From: Vallitalea maricola
GTDB taxonomy: Bacteria > Bacillota > Clostridia > Lachnospirales > Vallitaleaceae
Direction of reading: 5' to 3'
Length of the DNA: 64,000 bases
Assembly (NCBI RefSeq): GCF_036985595.1
Contig: NZ_BTPU01000010.1
Location: forward strand, 37,407 to 101,406
The translations under genes and the position numbers were made by a program. Below the pieces are notes generated by a model, which made no database searches, had not been told where the DNA came from, and worked only from the letters and a program-made list of their open reading frames with translations. Shown here piece by piece: positions 33,025 through 40,376 of the stretch; the first letter of the stretch is position 1, and the number at the start of each line of letters is the position of its first letter.

Positions 33025-33882
33025 CTACTTTCCTCCTTGTACTTTTAATGCAGGTATATTATACAATTTATGATGTGAATATTTTTTATAATCTTTTCTT
33101 GTTAAATATGCTTCAACACATATTTTAATTCTTTCCGCCATATTTTCATTGAGTACTTGACCGAGTTGCACAGTTGATTCTTTTGGATATCCTATATGAC
33201 CTTGCTCTTTTATTTTACTACTTACTATTTCTGGTTGTATCATTTCCATTTCATTTATTGATATATCTGGAAGATTATCATAGTTGTCATTAACTAGACA
33301 CGGACATATATCTAGCATATTTGATGTTTCTATCCACCCTCCATGGAAATCATTTGGATACTTACCTAACTTTTCTTTTACCAATTGATTTGAATCATCC
33401 TTAGAATCAAGGTTTATGTTATCTTGACTGAATATCGCACCCATGGGAGCAAAGGATACATCTTGATATGTTTTATTTATTTCATCACATGCTTGCTCTA
33501 TTGCTATTAGATGTTTTGGGTCTGCATGTCCAGATATTATAACTATATTTTTAATACCCCACTCAACTATTCCACCTAACATCTCTAATACTATTTGATA
33601 AATCAGTTTCTGAGATAAATGAATGTTTCCAACAAATCCTCTTATATCAGCATGTCCCAATGGAATAATTGGCATTGTTAAAAAAGTATACTCTGGAAAT
33701 GAGTTCTCTAATTTGCTTATTGATCTTTCTATCCAATGTTTTGTTTCATAGACATCTACACCTATTGGAAGATGTCTACCATGCTCTTCTATAGGTGCTA
33801 TTCCAATCATCATTACCGTTTTTTCTTTATCGAATTCCTCAATTTGTGTCCAACATAATTCCATAATATTTTTACTCATCAT
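33025..33882 (-). CDS. Creatininase-family amidohydrolase
   Basis: This 285-residue protein belongs to the creatininase family, whose members hydrolyse cyclic amides or process small peptides with zinc. The family motif (S)xEQHGPHLP reads PIEEHGRHLPIGVDV. The central NGHGGN reads ISGHADPKH, and the HAGxxETS site reads FHGGWIETSNML. So Glu, His and Asp ligands remain but the glycine-rich loop differs. Substrate unknown. An AAGGAGG site precedes the ATG at 33882, and a promoter with a MerR-type palindrome lies just upstream. It heads the operon creatininase, MerR, FAH. Confidence 0.85.
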   Translation of the reverse strand: MMSKNIMELCWTQIEEFDKEKTVMMIGIAPIEEHGRHLPIGVDVYETKHWIERSISKLENSFPEYTFLTMPIIPLGHADIRGFVGNIHLSQKLIYQIVLEMLGGIVEWGIKNIVIISGHADPKHLIAIEQACDEINKTYQDVSFAPMGAIFSQDNINLDSKDDSNQLVKEKLGKYPNDFHGGWIETSNMLDICPCLVNDNYDNLPDISINEMEMIQPEIVSSKIKEQGHIGYPKESTVQLGQVLNENMAERIKICVEAYLTRKDYKKYSHHKLYNIPALKVQGGK

Positions 33883-33910
33883 TATTACCTCCTTATAATT
33901 ATATACTAAG

Positions 33911-33939
33911 TTTATATGTTCCAGCTACTGGAATGTCAA
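33911..33939 (-). promoter_or_regulatory. Promoter with MerR-type palindrome in the spacer
   Basis: Read leftward, TTGACA (33939-33934) is followed by a perfect dyad TTCCAG-TAG-CTGGAA (33933-33919), then TATAAA (33916-33911). The spacer is 17 bases to TATAAA. A dyad inside the spacer is the mark of MerR-activated promoters, and a MerR gene lies second in the operon. Confidence 0.75.
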
Positions 33940-33976
33940 GTTATAAAATACAAAGAGATTATTTCCATAATTTAAA

Positions 33977-34003
33977 AAGCAACGTATATACACTATACGT
34001 TGC
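33977..34003 (-). terminator. Orphan leftward terminator
   Basis: GCAACGTATA pairs with TATACGTTGC around a five-base loop, and read leftward it runs into CTTTTT. No intact leftward gene lies upstream of it. It may be a relic of the broken ABC exporter gene at 34065-34133. Confidence 0.6.
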
Positions 34004-34064
34004 CATCAAAAAAAATTTTATGCACTATATAAATTCCTTGTTTCTGCACTTTTCTGTACATCCC

Positions 34065-34133
34065 CTATCCCTCTGGCAGAGTTTCAATGAAAACATGTAT
34101 CTCAGCTTTATTAGCCGCTTCTATTATCTTTTC
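34065..34133 (-). pseudogene. Remnant of an ABC exporter ATPase
   Basis: Read leftward, the frame gives EKIIEAANKAEIHVFIETLP then EG and a stop. This matches the helical segment of MsbA-type exporters (IIEAAxxAxxHxFIxxLPxGY) that comes before the ABC signature. A stop codon lies directly before the fragment and another replaces the Tyr that should follow. So about 22 residues of a former gene survive between two live operons. Confidence 0.5.
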
Positions 34134-34222
34134 TTAAAGAAATTTTAATCAATACAACCAGTTTAAAACTGGATAAAAAACTATTGCTTATTATGACATA
34201 TTATGATAATATATTTTGTGCA

Positions 34223-34280
34223 GGGAATGAAGTTCTCCCTTAGCAAAAGCTAAAACCGCTTATACGCTGATGACTTCTGT
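34223..34280 (+). ncRNA. Fluoride riboswitch (crcB motif) aptamer
   Basis: The sequence reads GGGAATG-AAGT-TCTCCC, then a TTAGCAAAAGCTAA hairpin, AACCGC and GCTGATG-ACTT-CT. This is the fluoride-riboswitch layout: GATG plus four bases plus a closing CC, an AAACCGC-like loop, and a second GATG plus four bases. AAGT and ACTT can pair. The next gene is an ion antiporter, a usual target of this class. Confidence 0.8.
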
Positions 34281-34309
34281 GATGATATCACAGGACCATC
34301 AGCTTTTTT
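34266..34309 (+). terminator. Riboswitch-controlled terminator
   Basis: GCTGATG (34266-34272) pairs with CATCAGC (34297-34303), extended inward by GTGAT/ATCAC, then six T residues. GCTGATG is also part of the aptamer, so fluoride binding and terminator folding exclude each other. Fluoride should therefore switch the antiporter gene on. Confidence 0.8.
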
Positions 34310-34361
34310 ATTGAATAGATAAAAAACTTTTTGTTCTGTTCTGCCAAAGGAGGATTATTAG

Positions 34362-35552
34362 ATGTTATTTAGTTTAGCGTTAATTTTAATTTTAGGATTT
34401 GCATTAAGTGGAATTCTTAACAAGTTAAATCTACCTGGTCTATTAGGCATGATATTAACCGGCGTAATACTTGGTCCATTTGCACTTAACCTTATTTCAC
34501 CAGAAATTCTTGATATTTCTAGTGACCTTAGAGAAATTGCCTTGATAGTAATTCTAATTAGGGCTGGTTTATCTCTTGATATAAGAGATTTGAAGAAAGT
34601 TGGGAAACAAGCCATACTAATGTGTTTTATCCCTGCAACTCTCGAACTAACAGCAGTAATTATACTTGCTCCAATATTTTTTCATATAAGCTATATTGAA
34701 GCAGCTATCATGGGTACTGTATTAGCAGCTGTTTCACCAGCAGTAGTTGTGCCAAGAATGATTAACCTAATGGAACGTGGTTATGGAAATGACAAAAGCA
34801 TACCTCAGTTGATAATGGCAAGTTCATCTGTTGATGATATCTATGTTATTGTTTTATTCACCGCTTTTTTAGGAATGTATAGTGGAAAAGGCTTCGAGAC
34901 TTCAAGCTTATTATCTGTACCACTGTCAATAGTACTTGGATTACTACTTGGTATACTAACAGGTATTGTCTTTATCTGGGTAGTAAAAAGGCTTCATATG
35001 AGAGATACTGTCAAAGTACTTATAATACTTAGTATTTCATTTTTATTTGTAACTCTTGAGAGTTTTGTAAAACCTATAGTATCAATATCTGGTTTGCTGG
35101 CTGTTATGGCTCTAGGTGGAACCATATCTGAATCATATAATGTACTGGCTAGAAGATTGATGACTAAGTTTTCAAAAATATGGGTAGGAGCTGAGATACT
35201 ATTATTTGTATTAGTTGGCGCCGCTGTAGATATTAGATATCTAGCTGATGCAGGTTTAATCTCTATACTACTTGTTTTATGTGCGTTAGTATTCAGAATT
35301 TGTGGTGTCAATATTTGTTTATTAAAATCCAGATTGAATAAAAAAGAAAGAATATTTTGTTCCATAGCTTATCTGCCTAAAGCAACCGTTCAAGCAGCTA
35401 TCGGAGCTATACCTTTACAAAAAGGCGTTGAATCTGGTAATACGATTCTCACTGTAGCTGTTCTAGCCATAATAATAACTGCTCCCCTTGGAGCTATAGG
35501 TATTGATTATACCCATAAGAAATTCTTGAACCATACAGTAACCAATAGTTAA
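34362..35552 (+). CDS. Cation:proton antiporter (CPA1/NhaP-like)
   Basis: This 396-residue membrane protein has 11-13 helices. GLLGMILTGVILGPFALNLI at residues 27-46 and ILIRAGLSLDIRDL are standard for the monovalent cation:proton antiporter family. SVDDIYVIVLF carries the conserved acidic pair in the ion path. It exchanges Na+ or another ion for protons in the cytoplasmic membrane. An AAAGGAGG site precedes the ATG. The fluoride riboswitch in its leader suggests a role when cells take up HF and acidify, or direct fluoride tolerance. It is a single-gene unit. Confidence 0.9.
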   Translation: MLFSLALILILGFALSGILNKLNLPGLLGMILTGVILGPFALNLISPEILDISSDLREIALIVILIRAGLSLDIRDLKKVGKQAILMCFIPATLELTAVIILAPIFFHISYIEAAIMGTVLAAVSPAVVVPRMINLMERGYGNDKSIPQLIMASSSVDDIYVIVLFTAFLGMYSGKGFETSSLLSVPLSIVLGLLLGILTGIVFIWVVKRLHMRDTVKVLIILSISFLFVTLESFVKPIVSISGLLAVMALGGTISESYNVLARRLMTKFSKIWVGAEILLFVLVGAAVDIRYLADAGLISILLVLCALVFRICGVNICLLKSRLNKKERIFCSIAYLPKATVQAAIGAIPLQKGVESGNTILTVAVLAIIITAPLGAIGIDYTHKKFLNHTVTNS

Positions 35553-35568
35553 AGCATATACGTAATTA

Positions 35569-35629
35569 AAATGAGGCTCACCTAATACGTTAATATAAAA
35601 GAAATGTATTATGGTGAAGCCTCATTCTT
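35569..35629. terminator. Terminator between antiporter and copA
   Basis: AATGAGGCT...ACC...AATAC pairs with GTATTATGGTGAAGCCTCATT (read in segments), one bulge, between two converging genes. No long U-run, so strength is uncertain. Confidence 0.55.
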
Positions 35630-35680
35630 AATTAAAGAGAAATTTAATTCAAAACTCTCCTGAAATGCTACTCAACTAAT

Positions 35681-38137
35681 TTATATATCATATAACTTGA
35701 TATTTCTTAATCTAAGAGCATTAGTAACCACTGATACAGAACTAAATGACATTGCGGCAGCTCCAATCATTGGATTAAGTAAAGGTCCTCCAAATATATG
35801 AAGTAATCCTGCTGCTATTGGTATACCCAATGTATTATATCCAAATGCCCAGAATAAGTTTTGTTTGATGTTTCTAATTGTCCCTTTGCTGAGCTCTATT
35901 GCCTTTATAACATCTACAATACTATCTTTCATTAATACTATATCTGCTGATTCCATAGCTACATCAGTTCCTGATCCTATAGCTATACCTATATCTGCCT
36001 GTGCTAATGCTGGGGCATCGTTGATTCCATCACCAACCATTGCTACTCTATATCCTTTATCTTGCAGAGCTTTGACTTCTCTAGATTTATCTTCGGGTAA
36101 AACTTCTGCTATAGTTAAGCTTATTCCAACTTCTTTAGCTATAGCTTCAGCTGTTTTCTTATGATCACCAGTTATCATAGCTACTTTTATACCCATATCT
36201 TGTAGATGGTCAATAGCTTTTTTACTATCTGGCTTAACTGTATCTGCTACAGCTACTATACCAACATATTTTCCATTAATAGCGATAAACATTGGTGTTT
36301 TACCCTCAGAAGCCAAATCCTCACCTTTACTAATATCACACTCTTTGATATTAAACTCTTTCATCATCTTTTCATTACCTAATAATAGCTCTTTACCTTC
36401 TATTACAGCTTTTATACCTTGACCAGAAATGGTTTTAAAATCTACAATATCTTTAACTAATTCTATATTATCCAAGTCAGCTTTATGAACTATGGCTTCC
36501 CCTAGAGGATGCTCTGAGCCCTTTTCTGCTGAAGCAATCAATCTCAATATCTCTTTTTCATCATAATCTTTGGTTATCATATCAGTAACTACTGGTTTAC
36601 CTTCTGTAATGGTACCAGTCTTATCAAAAACGACAACATCTATTTTATGTGCTGTCTCAAGTGCTACACCACTTTTAATTAGTACTCCTTCATCTGCACC
36701 TTTACCAGTTCCAACCATAATAGCCGTTGGTGTAGCTAATCCAAGTGCACAAGGACAAGCTATGACAAGAACAGATATGAATACCTTAAGAGTAAGTTCT
36801 AAATCACCAGTTCCTATATACCAAGCTATACCAGCTAATACTGCTATAGAAATTACAATAGGTACGAAATAACCTGCTATGATATCTGCCAATTTAGCAA
36901 TTGGTGCTTTTGAGCCTTGTGCTTGTTCAACTAAATCAATTATCTTTGCAAGTGCTGTATCATCACCTACTTTGGTAGTTTCAATCTTCAATAACCCATT
37001 TTTATTAATACTTGCTCCTATAACATTACTTCCAACATTCTTTTCTACTGGTATACTCTCACCACTTATCATTGACTCATCAACAAAGCTGCTTCCCTCT
37101 ATTACACGTCCATCAACAGGAATTTTTTCACCTGGTTTGACTAGAACGATATCCCCTACTTCTACTTCATCTATAGGCATGCGTATTTCTTCAGTTTCAT
37201 GTAATACTAAGGCTTCTTTTGGTCTGAGTCCTATCAATTTCTTGATGGCTTCAGATGCTTTACCCTTAGAACGATGCTCTAAGGATTTACCAAGCATTAT
37301 TAATGCTATGATAGTACCTGCTGATTCAATATATAAGTCTTTTACATAGTGAATTTGTCCAATACTTATCTGGTATGTTGCAACTATACCATATATTATC
37401 GCCGCAGATGTACCTACTGCAATAAGTGAATCCATATTGGGATGCCCAGTGAATAGAGCTTTAAACCCTCTACTATAAAAATATCTACCAACTACAACGA
37501 TAGGTATAAGCAATATAAATTGCGCAAGTGCAAAGTTAAGCGGCTCATACATAGGATTAATGAATTTAGGAATTGGTAGCCCTATCATATGTCCCATGGA
37601 TATATATAGAAGAGGAATAACAAATCCTATGGCGATCTTTAATCTAAACCACATTTTCTTTTGTTCTATATTATTAGAATTATCTTCTTCAGTATCATTA
37701 TTTCGTTCTATTTCCTTAGGAGTGAATCCTGCTTTTATAATTGCTTTCTTAATTTCTGATAATCTTACTTTCTTAACGTCATATTTTATATAAGCTTTGT
37801 TAGCTAGAACATTTATGGACACTTCTAAAATGCCATCTAATTTATTAACACCTGTTTCAATTGTTTTGGCGCAAGCCGCACAATGCATTCCTTCTATTGG
37901 TATTACAACCTTTTTTTCTTCCGAATCCTCTGAAGGTACAAATCCAGCTTTTTCAACCGCTTCAAAGATTTTGCCTTTGTCAACTACCTCTTCGTCATAT
38001 TCTATTTGCATTTTTTTAGTGTTTATATTAACACTAACTGAAGAAACACCATCTAATTTCTTAGTTACACGCTCTACTGCTGCTGAACAAGCTGCACAAT
38101 GCATTCCTTCTACTTTATACGTTTTTTTTGTTTTCAT
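35681..38137 (-). CDS. copA: Copper-translocating P-type ATPase with two metal-binding domains
   Basis: This 818-residue pump exports Cu(I) from the cytosol with ATP. Two heavy-metal-associated domains each have GMHCAAC (about residues 10 and 84). The membrane metal site is CPCALGLATP, the phosphorylation site DKTGT, and the hinge GDGINDAPALAQAD; the TGES dephosphorylation motif reads ISGES. Tail segments with the YN and MxxSS residues (FGYNTLGIP, MSFSSVSVV) match Cu(I) transport. It is 34 bases after the DNA-binding-protein gene, with which it forms an operon. No CopZ or CsoR gene is nearby. Confidence 0.95.
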   Translation of the reverse strand: MKTKKTYKVEGMHCAACSAAVERVTKKLDGVSSVSVNINTKKMQIEYDEEVVDKGKIFEAVEKAGFVPSEDSEEKKVVIPIEGMHCAACAKTIETGVNKLDGILEVSINVLANKAYIKYDVKKVRLSEIKKAIIKAGFTPKEIERNNDTEEDNSNNIEQKKMWFRLKIAIGFVIPLLYISMGHMIGLPIPKFINPMYEPLNFALAQFILLIPIVVVGRYFYSRGFKALFTGHPNMDSLIAVGTSAAIIYGIVATYQISIGQIHYVKDLYIESAGTIIALIMLGKSLEHRSKGKASEAIKKLIGLRPKEALVLHETEEIRMPIDEVEVGDIVLVKPGEKIPVDGRVIEGSSFVDESMISGESIPVEKNVGSNVIGASINKNGLLKIETTKVGDDTALAKIIDLVEQAQGSKAPIAKLADIIAGYFVPIVISIAVLAGIAWYIGTGDLELTLKVFISVLVIACPCALGLATPTAIMVGTGKGADEGVLIKSGVALETAHKIDVVVFDKTGTITEGKPVVTDMITKDYDEKEILRLIASAEKGSEHPLGEAIVHKADLDNIELVKDIVDFKTISGQGIKAVIEGKELLLGNEKMMKEFNIKECDISKGEDLASEGKTPMFIAINGKYVGIVAVADTVKPDSKKAIDHLQDMGIKVAMITGDHKKTAEAIAKEVGISLTIAEVLPEDKSREVKALQDKGYRVAMVGDGINDAPALAQADIGIAIGSGTDVAMESADIVLMKDSIVDVIKAIELSKGTIRNIKQNLFWAFGYNTLGIPIAAGLLHIFGGPLLNPMIGAAAMSFSSVSVVTNALRLRNIKLYDI

Positions 38138-38171
38138 AACATCAAACCTCCAATCTCGTTATTTACATTTA

Positions 38172-38645
38172 TTATTGAAATTTTTTAAGACGGTTGGCTA
38201 CTTCTTCTAAGAAAGTAGCGTTTCCCCATAAAACAAATCTAGCTCGTTTTTCTGCTGAATCATATATATAATTAAATTTGTATTGATTTTGCCCTTCCAT
38301 AGACATTATTACATCTGTTATTTCATGGGCAATAGGTTTAGCTTCTTCTTGTTCATTAACGTAATAGTCTATTATACTACACACTTGAAGCTTGTCTTCT
38401 GTTGTCCTGTTTTGTCCATCCATAAATACACAGAAATCATCTTGACTGACGTCGCCGTTTCCACACCCGCATTTAGAATCTTCGTAGTATTTGTCCAATG
38501 CACTTTCATATATTCTCCATTGTCCACCTACCTTCAAAGCCTGTATTTTACCACTATATATATATCTTCTTATGGTTTTAGTATGAACTTCCAATTTGCT
38601 AGCAACCTCATCAATAGTGTAATATTTTTCTTCCATGAGCATCAC
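38172..38645 (-). CDS. Helix-turn-helix (excisionase-type) protein linked to copA
   Basis: The N-terminal 50 residues are a MerR/excisionase-type helix-turn-helix (YYTIDEVASKLEVHTKTIRRYIYSGKIQALKVGGQWRI in parts). A cysteine cluster KCGCGNGD and two later Cys could bind metal. The C-terminal half is unknown. It is the first gene of the operon with copA and probably its regulator. The Fur-type box ahead of it is unexpected for copper control. The start may be the ATG at 38645 or the ATG two or three codons later. Confidence 0.75.
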   Translation of the reverse strand: MMLMEEKYYTIDEVASKLEVHTKTIRRYIYSGKIQALKVGGQWRIYESALDKYYEDSKCGCGNGDVSQDDFCVFMDGQNRTTEDKLQVCSIIDYYVNEQEEAKPIAHEITDVIMSMEGQNQYKFNYIYDSAEKRARFVLWGNATFLEEVANRLKKFQ

Positions 38646-38680
38646 CTTTCTAGTATTTTAATAAATACATTATATCATAT

Positions 38681-38695
38681 TGATAATGATTTTCA
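38681..38695. promoter_or_regulatory. Fur-type box upstream of the HTH-copA operon
   Basis: TGATAATGATTTTCA matches the consensus TGATAATNATTATCA at 13 of 14 informative bases. It lies 36 bases before the first start codon of the operon, a typical promoter position. Confidence 0.55.
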
Positions 38696-38840
38696 AGTAC
38701 TTTTGTACAATTTTGTCCATTTTTGTTCACTTTGTACAAATACCTATTTCATTATTTATATTAATTAACATAAAAAAAGAGCTTTATTCCCCTTAGAGAA
38801 AGAAAACTCCTATAATTATATATATCCTTTTCAATAATAT

Positions 38841-39536
38841 TTATTGGTTGATTAGTATCATTTTATACATATCATCGTCAACTTTATCAGCCCTAATTAC
38901 AAAATCAAATTTATCATACTCCAAGCAAAGATGAAAGTCTTCTTCTGGCTGACTATCCTGTGTATCTACTTGATGGAATCTCTCTCCACCATTGTTTAAC
39001 AGCTTATCTTTTAGATTAGATAAATCAAACTCTTCATTAAGCAACAAACTTTTTATGTAGTTAGCACATAGCACGTCTTCTTTCGCTTCATATGAACCAC
39101 CATTCCCCATTGCTACAAGAGATACTTTATCAGGCTGTTCACGTAAAATGTAGGTTGCTATAGCTTTAGCATTAACAAAACTGCCTGTTATAATTTCTGT
39201 AGCATTTTTTGCGTTCACAATTCCCCTAGTACCTGCACTAGTTGTATGAACTACTGTACTTCCTTTTATATTATTAGCTTCATTTATAAAATATGGTGAA
39301 TTGCCATATTCAAAACCATCTAATAAGAGTCCATCTCTTTCACCTACTAAAATATACTCTGGATGCTCTAATTTAAGCTGTTGAGCTTTTCTTATTGTTC
39401 CAACTGTATATATGTTTTTAACACCCTGCTGGTATAGGTAACACTCTACACTAAAAGCTCTAAATACATCAATAATGACTGTAAGTCCTTCTGCATGTTT
39501 TGCTCCTTCTAATAAATTGAGTATTTTTATATCCAT
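38841..39536 (-). CDS. comB: 2-phosphosulfolactate phosphatase family protein
   Basis: This 231-residue protein matches ComB: VIIDVFRAFSVECYLYQQG, LVGERDGLLLDGFEYGNSP, VVHTTSAGTRGIVNAKNA and MGNGGSYEAKEDVLCANYI. In methanogens ComB removes phosphate from 2-phosphosulfolactate on the way to coenzyme M. In Clostridia, which lack that pathway, the physiological substrate is unclear. It has a GGGAGG site and lies alone between copA and a HEAT-like gene. Confidence 0.85.
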   Translation of the reverse strand: MDIKILNLLEGAKHAEGLTVIIDVFRAFSVECYLYQQGVKNIYTVGTIRKAQQLKLEHPEYILVGERDGLLLDGFEYGNSPYFINEANNIKGSTVVHTTSAGTRGIVNAKNATEIITGSFVNAKAIATYILREQPDKVSLVAMGNGGSYEAKEDVLCANYIKSLLLNEEFDLSNLKDKLLNNGGERFHQVDTQDSQPEEDFHLCLEYDKFDFVIRADKVDDDMYKMILINQ

Positions 39537-39597
39537 TTTTATCCTCCCTATCTAAAACTAACTATATTCAAACTTTTTTACTTCAATAGTCTATATA

Positions 39598-40245
39598 TTA
39601 GAGTTTATATTTTTTCTTTAATCTTTTAGCCATTTTCTTTGTCTTAGGGCTAATGCTTTCTATACACTCATTAATAAATATATCAATTTTACTTTTATCG
39701 TCTACTTCTACTTTATCATATACTGAATCAAAAATCTCTAGAATATCGTATTTCAATAATTCTGTCTGCTTTTTTGGATATGATGTTATATGCTCTATAT
39801 TAAGTACCATATTACTTATTTTCTCTATAAGCTCTTCTCTGTACTTAAGTATTTTTTTTAAATTTCTTACACAGCATTGAGCAGTCATGAATTTTTCATC
39901 ATCAATACATTTAACATATTCATCAAAGATGTGGTCAAACTTATTATCAACATCAACTGCTGTAACATTAGCAATTAATGTCATTCCTATGTCACGATGA
40001 TATGAATTATTATGATTGAGCAATGATGCAAATTGATTCCAATATTCATAAAATAATTCTGGTTTAATTTCACTTGCATGTGCTAGAACATAATAACTAT
40101 TGTAATAAACCATAATTTCTTTGTAAGTCGTTAAATATAACACTATTCTATCTCTATATTCTTTATTATCTATTATTTTTTCTGCAAGTGCAGCTATATC
40201 CAAATCTTTTTTCTTGATTTCTTCAATAAATAAATTATCTGTCAT
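39598..40245 (-). CDS. HEAT-like helical repeat protein of unknown function
   Basis: This 215-residue soluble protein is almost all alpha-helical. Helix pairs repeat about every 35-40 residues (YYVLAHASEI, FASLLNHNNSYHRDIGMTLIANVT, FMTAQCCVRNLKKILKYR), in the style of HEAT/ARM scaffolds. The end is a basic KKMAKRLKKKYKL. I know no function. It is followed by a 61-base gap and the comB gene on the same strand. Confidence 0.65.
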   Translation of the reverse strand: MTDNLFIEEIKKKDLDIAALAEKIIDNKEYRDRIVLYLTTYKEIMVYYNSYYVLAHASEIKPELFYEYWNQFASLLNHNNSYHRDIGMTLIANVTAVDVDNKFDHIFDEYVKCIDDEKFMTAQCCVRNLKKILKYREELIEKISNMVLNIEHITSYPKKQTELLKYDILEIFDSVYDKVEVDDKSKIDIFINECIESISPKTKKMAKRLKKKYKL

Positions 40246-40335
40246 AGGCTAACATCCTTCCATATTAATGACTTCATGAACTCTATTTTAATATGATACA
40301 TTAGAGTTAATGATATTGCAAGCAACATAAGTAAA

Positions 40336-40362
40336 GGGGTGAAATTTAAAAAATTCCACCCC
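40336..40362 (-). terminator. Hairpin after the second BlaR1-like gene
   Basis: GGGGTGAAATTT (40336-40347) pairs with AAATTCCACCCC (40351-40362) with one bulge. It lies 15 bases past the stop at 40377; the leftward tail has only CTTTACTT, so it is a modest terminator. Confidence 0.55.
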
Positions 40363-40376
40363 AAGTAAGATATTAT

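Noticed and set aside
33933..34148. A rightward open frame of 71 codons
   Set aside because: It lies over the leftward promoter and hairpin, has no ribosome binding site, and the leftward reading gives an ABC exporter fragment.
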